From Siderastrea radians (lineage: Eukaryota > Cnidaria > Anthozoa > Scleractinia > Rhizangiidae): a DNA stretch of 64,000 nt. A program made the translations under genes and the position numbers. Every line of letters starts with the position of its first letter. The first letter of the stretch is position 1. The stretch covers positions 66,324,858 through 66,388,857 of the forward strand of contig OZ024889.1 in assembly GCA_964017195.1 (NCBI GenBank), read 5' to 3'. The notes below the pieces were generated by a model, which was not told the origin of the DNA, did not search any database, and saw nothing but the letters and a program-made list of their open reading frames with translations. Of the stretch, positions 36,989 through 50,349 are shown piece by piece.

Positions 36989-39425
36989 TTATTTACATCG
37001 TTTTTTTTCTTCACTCGATTGCTTTTTCTTCAAGCTGTCTTTCTTTACTGGCAGATAACACAAGACAGCATTCTCGCTAATTTTAACATAATTATCCCAC
37101 TCCTGTAATGAAATGTGGTACACCTCTCCCGGTGGGATTCTAATGCCACTGTCAACTGGAAATTTGTTGATAATAAAATAAACCTTCCCATTAATCTCTA
37201 CGGCACCAAGGTTGTTTGGGGGAATATGCTTTTGTTTGACAACGGACCACGAGTTGCGTGCCTCATCGTAAACTTCTACGGGTGCATGGTTATCTTCTGG
37301 AATACTTAAAACTTCCTCGAAATAACGTACTAAATTGCGCCTCCAGTTGACAGAAATATTCCCACCAACCACATAAAGTGTGTTGTTATCCACAAGCAGG
37401 GTGGATCCAAAGTGAGGGTGGGAAGGTGAAGCCTTCTTTATCCATTTATTTTTTTGTGGGTCAAAACAATGAACCAGAAAGGCTTTGTAATACCCATGAA
37501 GTACATAAATTTTAGATTTCATAACTACTGCTGCTGCACTAGTAAACTTATCATCCTCATCATCACTCTCGTTTACGAATGGCAATTTAGATCCACTTTG
37601 CCACTTGTTCTGAGCCAAACTATACCTCCGAAGCAAATTATATTCGGTTATTGCAAATAAATAGTCATCGACAGAACACAAACACTTAATCTTACCGTAT
37701 GAGCTCTTAAAATGTGGGAGTGTCTCCCATTCATTATTGACTATGTGGTAACGGTAAATAACACCGGGATTTGCAGCTATATACAAGTAATTACCGACAA
37801 ACTCGGCACAAAAGCATTCAGTTGCTTCATCTAATGTTGCCATGGACGGAAAGGGTTTCCATCTCTTTGTTTCAAAATCAAGATACTTCATCTGAGTGGC
37901 AACACATCTTTCTGCATTGCTCCGCCGCCTTTCATCTGGCCGTGTTCCTGGGAAAGCAGCCACGAGCACCTGTAGTAAAACAAAGCACAGACTTAACATG
38001 TGTACCACGTGTAACAACAAGAACACTGGGCGAGGAGTGGAATAAGGATTAAGACATACGAATATTCAAATTAACTAAGCATTTCTCGCACCTGCTCTGA
38101 GTGAGCATAGTTTATGGAGTGAGCCACCATCAGAATTGAGTATTCACCTAACTGCTTTGGAGACAGTATACTTCGGCAATATTTACACCCTCTGTAAGAC
38201 AACCTTCTGTAGTTAAGGCTGTCACTGTGATCACTGCACGATTCACATGTACTTTAAAGTAATGATACTCAGTCATTCAACTGTCCGATAACAGTGCGGC
38301 ATAATGGCACCTCACATACGTACCGTTTATTCACTAACTTATGCATGACGCGTACGCGCGTACACTGCCACTTAATGCTCAATTGCATGACCAATTCATC
38401 ACATGGGCTAGCTGCTAATAGCCAACCAGATTCGAGAATTTTGTTATGGTCACGATAAGGACGAAAATTATCCCTCCGATAAGGGCAATTTTAGCGCGCG
38501 ATGTTGGGTTCCCTGATTAAATTTAGTCGCTAGTTTAAATAACACATCCGAAATTAGAAGAGTTCGAAACTTGGGGAGGAAAATGTATTTTATATATCAT
38601 TCTTACCGGGCTCATTGAACGTGGCTTCGCTTTCTCCACAGCAAACTCGGAGCTGGGCGAGGGCATGTGGCTATACAGAAGCGAGTCAGACACAAGTTTT
38701 TGAATCTCTGGCACTCGCTGCATCTCCTCTGTGTTCAATTCTTCAATCACTTCCTTGATATCCACCAGCCCCAGACGAACAGCTCCGATCACTTTGGCCG
38801 CCACTGCCATCCTCTCTTCTTTCTTGTACTTGATCCACTGCATCACTGAATTGAAGACGAAGCCCTCTGAAGGAGCGCTGAGGTCATCTCGACTGAGAAG
38901 GCTCGACAACTGATCTTCATTAATGTGGGACAAGAATTCTTCACTTTCACAGACTTCCTTGTACATCGAGGCCATCTTGCGCTGTGTAGCTTCTTGTAAG
39001 TTTTTTAGACCAAGTAAATCAGCAAGCGCAGTGAGTTGTCGATACGTTTCCACGTCGAGTTGACGTTGAATAAGTTCTTTGTCTAAGCAATCACAACACT
39101 GTTGAACTACACTTGTGACTTGAAGGTGACTGGCAGTGGCGAGAACTTCAAACACGTTTTCCTTTTTGATTAATATGTCTCCACTGTAAATGGAATCTAA
39201 CACGATTCGTAAAGCGTCTGCTGAAATGTCTTCATTTTTGAGTTCGATGACTTCCTGGTTTGTTTCCCTCATCCCGTCAGTAAACATGGCGTAGAAATAA
39301 TCGCTATTCGCAGCGAGCACATTTCGATGAGCTGGAAAAACGTCTTTTCCCACTTTCAGTCGTACATCAATGAATTCTTCTCGTTCTCTGAACTGCGCAA
39401 ACTTGGACAAAAGAAGCGCGGTCAT
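36989..39425 (-). CDS. Kelch-like (BTB-BACK-kelch) protein, two coding exons
   Basis: Exon 1 (39,425-38,607) encodes a BTB domain (about residues 10-120: [20 protein letters not shown]) and a BACK domain (to about 235). It ends at a GTAAGA donor in phase 0. Exon 2 (37,969-36,989) follows a TTTACTACAG acceptor, is in frame, and encodes kelch-type beta-propeller repeats ([27 protein letters not shown]). The product is about 599 aa, normal for KLHL proteins, which act as substrate adaptors for Cullin-3 ubiquitin ligases. The intron is only 637 bp. Which KLHL ortholog it is cannot be told by eye. A paralogous gene of the same structure lies next to it on the same strand. Confidence 0.88.
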
Positions 39426-41254
39426 CTCGGATGGATTGCAAAGTTGTCAAAGTTTACCAAAGCCTGCAACTAAGACAACTCACAACGCCTGCTGAAGTTC
39501 GCTGCTATGTTCGTTCGCGTGATCGCGAGTCATGATCTTGACTACAGACACGTGACCAGAGTCACGAAATCAATATTGATCAGTGTCTAGTTTTTGAGCG
39601 TCTCTCGTAAACATTAATCTAATCCCCCCAATCTGGTTATGAAGCTCAATTAAGTCCTTTGTTTTATGTTTTTGTTACCGTTTTTAGCCTTGACGGTGCA
39701 CAAACAATAGGTTTTGAGTTTTGCATGAGCAACTAACCAATAAGAATGTCACTGTTAAGTTATTCAGCCATAGTGTGCGAACGTAAAACAAAAGATTGTG
39801 CACTGTCGTAGTACTTTCAACATAAATTGCAGCACCTTTGTTAAGGCCTTTGAAACTTGCAAAGTTTCATAACCAGTCCCTCGAGTAACTATGATCTAAT
39901 GTAGTCCCAGTTTATGTTTTGCAGGCAGTCTGCAGTTTGCAGTGTTCTTGAAATAGCAGTTGTACTGATTGCAAAATGCTAGGTTGACATCCACTGCTTG
40001 AATCCTAACAGCCCTTGTGTGTTATCCTTTTAATACAAACATTGATCAGCTTCTAATTTTTTTTCAAGTGATATTAATAAATATGTTCAAACATAACAAA
40101 GAGTTCATGAAAATTAAGGGAATGATCTGGCCAAAGATAAATTGTTTTCCCTTTCAATATCTTCTTCTTGTCAGCACCTTTAATAAATTTAGAACTATAT
40201 AGTGACCAGTGAATAGAATTTGAATTTTAATATTTGGCTCTCTCTACCCAGCACTTAAATGAACAAATGTGTGATATTAAAGAACTGATATTAGTCGCTT
40301 GTGTTGGTGTGTTTACTGCAACCGTGTAGTGAGTTTCTGACAATTCTACAATAAGTGTGTGCGTAGATTTTGCTACTTAGACTGCTAGCAGCCATTTTAT
40401 AGATAGGTGAGATTCCAAGATTATCACTCGAGACTGTATGCGGCGAATGAATGAGCCAAGGAGAGACTGGGTTAAGGCCTTGTAATCATGCGTTATCGTA
40501 AGCACTATCGCCTGTCACATTCACTTGTTTCATCTCTCCATGACATCATTATACGTGCTCGATTAGCTTTAGAGAAAGGGGATGCCAAAGTCTGAGGGTT
40601 ACTCCCACCCTGGTGGGGGGAACCCTAAGATTCAGATGAGTGCTAAGGTGATGTATCCCTGAGCTTCCCAACTCAGGAAAAAACATGGTCTGGATTTTCC
40701 AGAATTAGAGATTGCTGAAATGGATTTTTTGATCCAAACATGTAGTTACTTTTGTCCAAATATTATTGTCAAAATCAGACCTTGTATTAAAATGCCGCTT
40801 GTTTTGATTTGCCCTTACACTTTCTAAGAGTTAACTTTAATATTTGTTCCCACATGCCAAAATGAGATAAACAAATGCCATAATTATTATTTTAATAGTT
40901 TTGTAACAAATTAACTTGTCAAACCTTGTCTAACTTGAATGTAATGGCCCCATTTAAATACAAAAAACTACAAATCATTCTGTTTTTGGTAGATTAATCA
41001 ATAGAAAACCATTTAAGTTCCTTTAATCTGAATACATTGTACTGCTCCATATATGCTAATTTTGCAAGTGAATTTTAATTTTTTTGAAACATTATGGATT
41101 GGGATCCAGAAACAATCTAGTTGTTGCAATAACAGTAACACTTACATGTTTAACTCTTTCAAAACTTTAATCCAAAAATGTCACTTTAATGTAACATTAA
41201 ATTACTCACTTTTCATAGTACAAAAGTTTAAGCACAATTAACTGAAAGTATTTT
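39426..41254. other. Intergenic host sequence between two kelch-like genes
   Basis: It holds the 5' flank of one kelch-like gene and the 3' flank of the next. No further gene, tRNA or clear repeat is seen. Confidence 0.5.
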
Positions 41255-44200
41255 TCAGTCTATTGACAGCTGGTTGCTTTCCAGCAACAGTCCATTGGTA
41301 TCAGGTTCTTGGGCTTCATTGGGTTCTTGTGTCATCTCAATCCTGTTCACAGGCATGTGAACAAACACAGCATCATCGTCATGGTGACTAATTGGTTCCC
41401 AGTCCTCCAGATCAACCTGATAGACCTCACTGTTATCAATTTTGATTCCACTGTTGTAGGCAAAACTTCCAAGTATGAAATAAATGTTATTTTCTACTTC
41501 CACTGCTCCGTAATTACTGGGAGGAATGTGAGGCTGTGGAACATCACACCATCGGTCATTCTCCTCATCATAAACTTCAACAAACCTGGACGGTATAAGC
41601 CCTCGTTGACGTTTGCTGGGTGGTTCTGTCTTTCCACCTGCGACATATAACTTACTGCCAACTACAAATGCACATGCATGGGTGTGGCTGTGTCTGGTCC
41701 CTTCCAACTTTGTCCACACGTTCTTGGCTGGATCAAATCTGACCACCTCTCGGCCAGCACCTCCATCTGCCCAAGCTCCACCGATGGAATAAATGCAGTC
41801 ATCATGCACCGTCACAGCACAGCCGTATAAGCCTTGCTCTTCATGGAAAGAAATATACTGCCACATTTTCTTGGAGAAGCTGAATCTCTCTGATACAACA
41901 GTGTGATTAACTTCAGAGCCACCGATGACATACAAGAACTCTTCAAACATGCAAGCCTGGAAATTTTGATGGGTGTTTTTCATGGGTGGAAGTGTTGTCC
42001 AAGTGCTTGTATTAATCTGGTACTGGTGGACATCCTTCTCATCAAAAAGGAAGAGATGATTTCCAGTGTAAAGTACCACTGGTTTGCCTTGAACGCTTGG
42101 CAGTTTGAGGCCATGGAATGGTTTCCAGGATTTGGACTCACTGTCAAAGTACTTGGCACCAGATGTTGGGGACAATGAAACAAGGGCCTGCAGAATACAA
42201 GAAAGATCAATTGAAGGGCCCGGTGGAAAAAGGGCGTAAGTGATGATTTGAGGTTAAAATCGAAATTGCTCCTGTTTAGCTGAACATTGGCACACAGGCT
42301 GGTTTTCATGTGAGGAATGCTGTTGCGCACTTATTTCTTGAGCTGAGATCTAAAATTTGAAGAATTAGCATATTACTTTTGCGTGAAAAGTTTTGTTGAA
42401 CTGAACTCGCTCAAGTGATGCGTGAAAGATTTCTTTTGTTCTCTGCCTGAGCTAAAACAAAGGAATTCAACCTAGAATCCGCGGTCCTGTTGTTTTCTTT
42501 GTGTCAGTTTTAAGCAAAAGTAATACGCTAATTCTTCAAATTGAAGCTCTAAGGTCAAGAAATAACTGCACAACAATGTTCCTTACAGGAAAACCAGCCT
42601 GTGTGCCAACGTTCAGCTAAATAGCAGCAATTAAGATTTTCAACCTCCAATCATCACTTACGCCCTTTTTCCACCGGGCCCTTCAATTATAACAACTTGA
42701 TAGAGTCTTTGTTTCTCTATAGCAAATACAACCAAAGTCACATTAGTTGGAACACTAGTGCCCTCTTCCCTCCCCCAATGTTGTATTTCGGTCGGTCGGA
42801 CTGTGCTGGCCAAAATTCAAATGCAACATTGGAAGAGGGAGAGGGAGCGAATTGAACCTGCGATTGTCTTGCCATTTCGAGCCGTGATAAATCTGGACCT
42901 TTCGTTTAGTGTTCCAACGCAATGTGACCAAAATTGTATTGGTGATTAACCGATAACAACAGATGGTACAGATCACGCCTTGTTAAGCACATATGCTAAC
43001 GTCCCGTTTTTAGCTGATGTTATTCGCACGTATGCCCTGTTTCTAGATGTTTTCATTCACACATCGCATTTATATAAATTGCAGCTTATGGGTATAGAGT
43101 GCTCAAGTGGAAAAGTAGCGGCCAACTGTCGATTTAAAAGATTCACAAAGGCATTTTTTGGAGGGGATTCCTCATGGTGTTTTCAGGAGTTATCGATAGC
43201 GTGACACGTTCCCGCGCGTATTATTTAAGTCGGGTTAAACGATTGTCTATTCGTACAGTTGCAGAGATGTGCCAGATTTCTATCGGAAGAGTTTGGAGGA
43301 TTTGAAATGAGAAGCGAAGCAAAGGCTGCGTGTAAAAACACGTACTAAGCCAGGCCCAAAATGTAAGTTGAGCGATCGACAAAAGAGACAGCTGGTGAGA
43401 TGTCTTAAGCAGCTGAGAAAAAGCGAACCAAATTTCACCTGTAAAAGGCTTATGGAAGCAGCGGGAATAGAACAGGCGCAAGTTTCTGTGCGAACAGTTA
43501 CTCGTTTTCTGAATTCAAAGAGATATTTTCACTTGCAAACCCGGAAAAAAGGACTAATGACTGCTGATGATCACACCAAAAGAGTCGAATTTTCGAAATA
43601 CATGAAGGCCACCTATACCAGAAATGTGTGGACCGACCAAATAGGATTTTACTTAGTCCATCTTTGTCGACATTTCCGTCTACTTAAGTCCCTCGCTCCA
43701 AAACGAGATATATCAGACTACAACAGAAACTAAACCTTCAATAAAGAAATAGGAGTATTTTAAATTGGCAATAAGCTATTTTGTTTTTCGAAAACAGCAA
43801 TGTTTCACTGTCGTCAGGGCTGTAAAATACCGGATGCTATGTGGCACGATTTGCATCCCATGTTAATTATTCACACAACGGTAATAAGAAACGAATGGTA
43901 AACGGGAAAGTGCAAATTTATCAAGATATCTGTAATGCCTTTGTTTGAGCTTGTGTTTTCTTAAAACAAGGACACCTGCGAAGAGGTGAAACGAAAATAA
44001 CCCTTGAGGCTACTATTATGTTGCAAAAAAACAATTCCCGCCAAAAATCTTAGCGATTTACCATGGTAAATCGTTACTAGTAAATAGTTAACCTATTGTT
44101 TTTTTTAAGCAAACAATTTACCATGGTAAACCGTAGCGAAAACAGAGAAAACATTGCCCAAATTGTCCGCATTTAGACTATACAGTTTCCTTCACTTATG

Positions 44201-47049
44201 GCCTCCAATGAAAGTGGACATAAGACCGGAACAATGTCGTTTGCAATGATATAAGTAGCCAAAATATATAAAATATAATGTAATTCGCACGGTAAATCGT
44301 TACATGCGTGAGGTCGCGTGTCAGTGTCATGAGTTTACTATTGACAGCGCGTAATTGAATTATCCACCCTGAGGAAAAAATCAACATAATTTAATAAATT
44401 GAACGGCCCGGTGGAAAAAGGGCGTAAGTGATGATTTGAGGTTTAAATCGAAATTACTCCTATTTAGCTGAACATTGGCACACAGGCTGGTTTTCATGTG
44501 AGGAACGCTGTTGTGCACTTATTTCTTGAGCTGAGATCTAAAATTTGAAGAATTAGTGTATTACTTTTGCGTGAAAGTTTTGTTGAACTGAACTCGCTCA
44601 AGTGATGCGTGAAAGATTTCTTTTGTTCTCTGCCTGAGCTAAAACAAAGAAATTCAACCTAGAATCCGCAGTCCTGTTGTTTTCTTTGTGTCAGTCTTAA
44701 GCAAAAGTAATACGCTAATTCTTCAAATTGAAGCTCTAAGGTCAAGAAATAACTGCACAACAATGTTCCTTACAGCGAGGAAAACCAGGCTGTGTGCCAA
44801 CGTTCAGCTAAATAGCAGCAATTAAGATTTTCAACCTCCAATCATCACTTGTGCCCTTTTTCCACCGGGCCCTTCAATTAGGTTACCAATATGTGTAACT
44901 TACTGTTGAAACCATACTATAAGGATGGCTCTGTCATTGTCTAAAGGAAAGTGTTTCTTATTACAACCTAGTGCAGTGCAATCTGTTCACAAAATGCTGG
45001 TCCCAGCAGGGGGAAGGGTATGTAGCATATCAGGGGGAGGGGTATATAGCATATCAGTGGGAGGAAGCAGAGACAGAAGGGGTACACAAATACCATTTAT
45101 GCAAAAAAGGTGTTGTGCTTATAATACTTGTGACAATCCAACAATATTTAACTGAAATTAACTGAATATTTAACTGAAATATGATATCTAACAGAATTAA
45201 ACCCTGAAATTAAACAGGAAAAATAAATGCTGAAAATGAGGTTGTGTGCCACTGTTCCCTGAGGTGATAACAAAAGAGTTGGGTTTCCAGTAAACAATTA
45301 CCCTCCTGCCCGGGGAAGTGGGGGTGGGGGGGGGGGGGGAGGCAGGTTGAGACAGGAGAGAAAAGGAAGCGGAAAGTCTCCGGGAGAGCTATGGCAGAGA
45401 GCAGTGAGGGAAGTGGAAGAAATAAGAAAAAGCTGCTATATACGTGATTGAAAAACTTCATATGAAAAGTATAAACCCTTAACGATGAGCCCTTGAGAAT
45501 TTATGGGTAGATGTATATGTAGAAAAAGCTGCTATATACGTGATTGAAAAACTTCATATGAAAAGTATAAACCCTTAACGATGAGCCCTTGAGAATTTAT
45601 GGGTAGATGTATATCTTACCATTTGCATAATTATGGTATTATGGTATTATGTTGATTGCAACGAGATGCACATGGTAATGGAAGTGATACAAGCCTTCCC
45701 TAAAGTGGCCAAATTTACCAATTAGGAGCAAATTGGGCACTATACAGAAAAGTACAGTGAGAAATTTGTAAAAGTTTGCCTCCGTTCATGATCTAGAACA
45801 ATTTTTGCTGGAAATCTATTCAGAAATAAGGAAATACTGTGCTAATTGTTTCAGCACTGTATGAAACAATCACTTGCTGATTATGCAAATGCAGTTAATT
45901 GTACAATCACTTCCCAGAAAGCCCTTGGTTCTTACAATTTATGGTTTATACTTTTCATAGGACAACGTTCTTTCAATTGAGTGTCTACAGTTTGCAATAG
46001 CAAGGGTGGAGAATGCCAGGGCGATCAAGGAAGGAGCAGAAACTGGAACTGAAGGGCATGGGAGGCAGGAACTTTGGCTCAAAAGTGTTTTTTTTTTTGG
46101 CTTGTCAGACAATCATTCAACATTGCGCGACCAAACAAAAGACTGATTTCGTGACAATTAATAGGCGTGACAGGGTTATACATAATTTAGTGCTTGCCTT
46201 GGAAGCGACACGCGGCGTTCCTTTCTCTTGAGCGAAAGAAGAGGTCAGAAACGGGCGGACATGCTGTAATAAACACATGTGCATAAACGAGAAACACTCT
46301 GGAATACTGGTGAATTCTTCAGCTTCAAGTTCACCCAGGACGACCATGATGTCAACAAGAGCCAATCGGACTTTGTCCAGAAGTCTGGCTGCATGCGACA
46401 GTCGTTCTTCTTTGTCGAACTTGATCCACGCAATCACGGCTTGGAAGAGGAAAGTTTCTGAAGGCACGCTGAGATCATTTCGCGAAAGCAGAAGAAGCAA
46501 TTCATCTGGTGTTATGTTCCTCATAAACGCTTCTTCCCCGCAGATGTCTCCGAACTTCAAAGCTAGCGATCGGAGGCTTTCTTCTCGAAGCTCTGCCATA
46601 TTGTGACGATCGGCAACTCTGCAAATTTTCAATCTTGTTTCCATGTTGAATTTTTCCTCGTTCAGGTTGTTCACTATGAATAAAGAACATTTTTTAACCA
46701 CGCCTAATATTTGTAAGTGGTCGGCTGCTTCCAAAATGTCTAGGACATTGGATTCCGTGAGCGGAAGAAACGAGGAATAGATGAAATTTAGCAGTAGTTC
46801 AAACGCTTCTTCAGTCAAGTTGTCTTCTTTCAGCTCCACCTCAGATTGCGAGTTTTCTTTCATCCCGGCTGAGAACATGGCATCAAAGTAGCGGCTGGAA
46901 GCGGCCAGAACGACTTTGTGAGCGTGGAAAGACTCTTCTTTCACGTGCAGAATAACGTCGGTATATGATTGGCTTTCCCGCATTTTGTTCAAAGTTTCAA
47001 ACATTTCCCGCGAATGCCAAGACGCTTCCATTTCTTTCCCCAGCTGCAT
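41255..47049 (-). CDS. Kelch-like (BTB-BACK-kelch) protein, two coding exons with a GC-AG intron
   Basis: Exon 1 (47,049-46,198) encodes a BTB domain (YTDVILHVKEESFHAHKVVL) and a BACK domain (FMRNITPDELLLLLSRNDL). The ATG at 47,049 is used because the earlier start in the frame is GTG. Exon 1 ends AAG followed by GCAAGC, a GC-type donor. Exon 2 (42,187-41,255) starts after TTCTGCAG, is phase 0, and encodes kelch repeats (EEFLYVIGGSEV, DCIYSIGGAW, SKLYVAGGK, NNIYFILGSF). The product is about 594 aa, a normal KLHL size, presumably a Cullin-3 adaptor. The 4-kb intron is filled with MITEs and a dead Tc1-like element. Confidence 0.87.
42213..42684. mobile_element. Long-hairpin MITE, copy 1, AATT target duplication
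   Basis: This 472-bp element has ends GAAGGGCCCGGTGGAAAAAG and its complement. The two halves are complementary over almost the whole length, so it folds into a hairpin of about 200 bp. AATT flanks both ends (42,209-42,212 and 42,685-42,688). A second copy lies in the same intron. Confidence 0.85.
42735..42940. mobile_element. Small foldback element
   Basis: 'gtcacattagttggaacact' near 42,738 is inverted as 'agtgttccaacgcaatgtgac' near 42,908. The inner sequences 'ccctcttcc...aatgttg' and 'caacattggaagaggg' also pair. No coding capacity. A similar end occurs near 1,435. Confidence 0.6.
43221..43735 (+). pseudogene. Degenerate Tc1/mariner-type transposase fragment
   Basis: The first part reads as a broken HTH (LSIRTVAEMCQISIGRVWRI, then a stop). 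From 43,368 the frame is open and reads RQLVRCLKQLRKSEPNFTCK..., a second HTH-like segment typical of Tc1 transposases, then KRVEFSKYMK near where the DDE domain should start. The catalytic domain is missing. No terminal repeats were identified with certainty. Confidence 0.6.
44401..44875. mobile_element. Long-hairpin MITE, copy 2, AATT target duplication
   Basis: This 475-bp copy matches the element at 42,213-42,684 closely and is in the same orientation. AATT flanks both ends (44,397-44,400 and 44,876-44,879). It differs by scattered substitutions and a few small indels. Confidence 0.85.
45436..45615. repeat. 91-bp tandem direct duplication
   Basis: The segment beginning 'gctatatacgtgattgaaaa' and ending 'gggtagatgtatat' is repeated head to tail almost without change, indicating a recent duplication in the kelch-like intron. 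A poly-G tract precedes it at about 45,321-45,340. Confidence 0.85.
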
Positions 47050-49197
47050 GCTTTTTTTTGCCAGCACAAAAAAACGAAAATCTTTCTCGAAGATGGCGTT
47101 GAAATAGTAAGTGAATTGTTGCTACTTTGCAGTGTCTAACTTAGTATTAATTTTATTCTTCTACTTTCTGTTGCACGTGAAAACATCCGCCATGCCATGT
47201 GATTTGTCGTAAAAAACAACACAATTGATTGGTTACCGGGAACGAGCCACCAACTTAACTGTACCACAAACGACTCGACGTCTGGTCTCTTCGTGCAGAC
47301 ACGCACGTGTTTGGAAATCACTTTTGGAGCTTCCATCAGTGAAATGATATCGCTAGTATGTTGTCAATACAGTGTGTGTAGTTTATTTATGTCAAATTCA
47401 ATAGGACAGAATAAAAATTTTGGCATCGTTTTACCGGTAATATTTGCAAACGCCTTGCGTGAGACCAATATTTGACATCATGCAAAGCAAATCACATTTG
47501 ATTTCCATGCCACATGTAACTTCGTAAAACTCGAAAACCACCAGTAAAGAGTGGGTTATTAGAAAAATATATTACCATAAAGGCAAGTCTTAATTTAAAA
47601 AAAATAATTTTTGAAAGCAAACGATTGAGAAACCGACATGACATTTATACTTTAACTGCCATAATCTGTTCATTGTTTATCTTTTTTTAAAAACTGTAAT
47701 TAAACACTTTGAAAAGATTTAAAAATTCTCATAACTACCTGTCATCCTTTTATTATGTAGTATTTTGACCATTTTGGTTGCAGATCTATCAAACTAATCT
47801 ATAGAAGCAGGTGGTTTTCTTTACTGCATTCAACAGAGCGCTGAATACACTCTTAATAATAAAAGGAGAAAATACATGTTGATCATTTACACTGTCTGTC
47901 ATCCATAGTCAGAAAAATTCTGCTTACAACATTATAGGCTGCAAACGCAGACGGTATAGCTGGTTTCCTTTACATTTTGTGGCCAGGCGTTATTAACGCA
48001 AAGGATTAAGCTCGTCCACAAGGAGGTACAACCTTTAGAACATTAGCCATGGTCTTGCTCTACTTGTGGCATTGTTGCTGCCCATAAGATGCCTGGACAC
48101 ACAGTTTAGTTACATGTTGTGACATTAGAAAAACAACAGCTAATTTTTGCGCTTTTCTGCCAGAGAAGATAAATAAACCACATCACACAAACCATTTCAC
48201 AACTTATTTATTGTCACCATGGTTTAATGCATGACAATAGTGTGACAGCAGAAGCTCTTAATTTAAATATTGTTGAATAAATAATCATCACAGTCCCCTG
48301 AAATGCATTCTGAGTTAATTATTACATTTCTCAGTTAAGATATACATTGCTTTGTTAAGCTTGAGTTAAAAACCATAAAAATCTCAATAAAAAAGATTTA
48401 TTTGTTAGGCTTGTTACTAAGGTGTAAGGTGTAAGTGTTTCATGGCAGTTATGCAATGTCTGATAGCTGGCAGATGCAGTATTATTTGAGTCAAGGGATT
48501 TTCTTGTTTGCCTCCTCTGATATATTTTGCTGGGTGTCAATCAAAGAAAGAGCATTGATTTCATACACAAGATTGCCCTAACCAACATGTGCAGGTTGTA
48601 AGGTCATTCCAGCACAATTTACTTTTTTGTTTATTATTATTGCAAACTTCTGTTTACGTTTCTAACTGGCTTTGAATTTGATTTGCAAACGGTTTTGCAT
48701 TAAACAGTAACACTCTGTTGCCCTACAATCCTGCTGGAATTGACAAAAATTAGGTGAACAACCAGCAGACTGTGAAAAATGGAAGTCAGCAAAGTCAATC
48801 TCAACCCACTACTCACAGCAAACAAATGACCCCATCAAGCTCAACTTCTTTGTTTTCCAGGAAAAATTGAATAAGAGTTTAACTTTTGAGTCAGCTAGTG
48901 AGACCCAAGAGTACATATTACGTGTTTGACCATTCAAGTGAAAACTATTGAACAGCATTTTCAAGTATACACTGTAGCTGTTAGTCTCCCGGCAAGTTGT
49001 AGAGTGAAGTTTGACATCTCCTTTCTTATTTTAACTACGCACTTTTGGGAGTAAAAGGGTTGAGACTCATTGATTTCATGAGATGAAGTGTACAAACTTA
49101 AGTATTGTACTGTCTCAAATGAACCACACAGCATAACTCTTCAAACATCCAAAAGCCTCTGCTGGTTTCACTTTCATAAAATTTCCTGCATCAGTCA
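47050..49197. other. Intergenic host sequence
   Basis: This is the 5' flank of the kelch-like gene and the 3' flank of the next minus-strand gene. No gene, tRNA or strong repeat is seen. Confidence 0.45.
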
Positions 49198-49457
49198 TTA
49201 ACCATCATTCTTGTCAACATTCCATGCTTCTTTAACTCTACTTATGGCTTTTTCTAGTCCTTCTTTCTTGGAGTTTAAATCTCCTTCCAAACTGTTTAAC
49301 TCTTCTTGTGCAGCTTCAAGGGATTTAAATTGTTCCAGAAATGAAGCAACTTTGTCGTAGAGTTGTTCACTTGAGTGACCTTTCATTGTGGTTTCCCCAG
49401 TAATCAATTTATCACCAGTCACTTCTTTTCCACCAACAGTTTGCTGAAGGACTTTCT
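49198..49457 (-). CDS. Terminal coding exon of an unidentified host gene
   Basis: A TTTTTGTTTAG acceptor precedes 49,457. The frame then encodes about 85 residues ending at a TAA at 49,198. The sequence is hydrophilic with a coiled-coil pattern (LYDKVASFLEQFKSLEAAQEEL and SLEGDLNSKKEGLEKAI). Earlier exons should lie at higher coordinates but none is clear in the window. No family is recognised. Confidence 0.5.
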
Positions 49458-50052
49458 CTAAACAAAAAGAAAATATATGGATGTGATAACGACGACAACG
49501 ATGATGATGATGATACTAATAATAATAATAATGATAAGTAATGGTAATTGGACTGAGTGGAGTACAATTCAGGGAGTAATTGGGCAAGCAATTTTAAATC
49601 GGCCTAGCACGTAGCGCAAGGACGATTTGAAATTACGAGCACGATTACTACTGAATTGTACGACATGAAGTCCAGTTACCAATTAATCGTATCCCTAAGA
49701 AAATGCGAGATTAGAAAATCTAAGTGCCCTTCGGATTATATTTTTAATTATCAGTTTTGCAAGCAGTGGAGAAACAGCTATAAAAAGAACCCATTTCAGT
49801 GCACCTGATTGACGTGCGCGCAGCGTAGTTGTCCGATTACAGCTATCCAATTACAAAAAGTCCAAATTGGACAGCTGTAATTGGACACCCACGTGATCAC
49901 CCTCCAATTACATATCAAAATAATAGGCGCGCGGAGAACCAATCACAATCGAGCATTTTGTTATAGATACGATTATAATAATAATTATAATAATTTTATA
50001 GCACAGTTAAATAAAAGTTTCAAAGGGCTTATAATACCTGTAAAACCTAGAA
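49458..50052. other. Non-genic sequence, AT-rich
   Basis: It contains GAT/AAT trinucleotide repeats at about 49,499-49,537 and a (TAATTATAA)-type tract at about 49,975-50,000. No gene is supported. Confidence 0.45.
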
Positions 50053-50290
50053 TTATACCGGTACTATAAATATAGACCATAAATAATAACTAGCATATGC
50101 TTGACTAAACAAGTAAGACTTCAGGTATCTTTCAAATGTTGTTGAACCATTTGCAAGTCTTAAATGTTCTGATAACATGTTCCAAAGCCCAGGTGCACAA
50201 CAAGAGAAGGCTCTATGTCGTTGAGTTCCATCGAGGAACATTCAAAACACATCTTGAAGAAAAGAACTGAGCAAGCGAGATGGCAAGGAC
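50053..50290 (-). pseudogene. 3' fragment of a non-LTR retrotransposon ORF2
   Basis: The minus-strand frame has HRAFSCCAPGLWNMLSEHLR and FERYLKSYLF, the pattern found at the extreme C-terminus of CR1/L2-type reverse transcriptase ORFs. Only about 65 residues remain and an AT-rich tail follows. Confidence 0.6.
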
Positions 50291-50349
50291 CTGTCCTATA
50301 AATTCACAAGATAACTAACTGCTGGCCTATTTAATAATTTGAAATCTCA

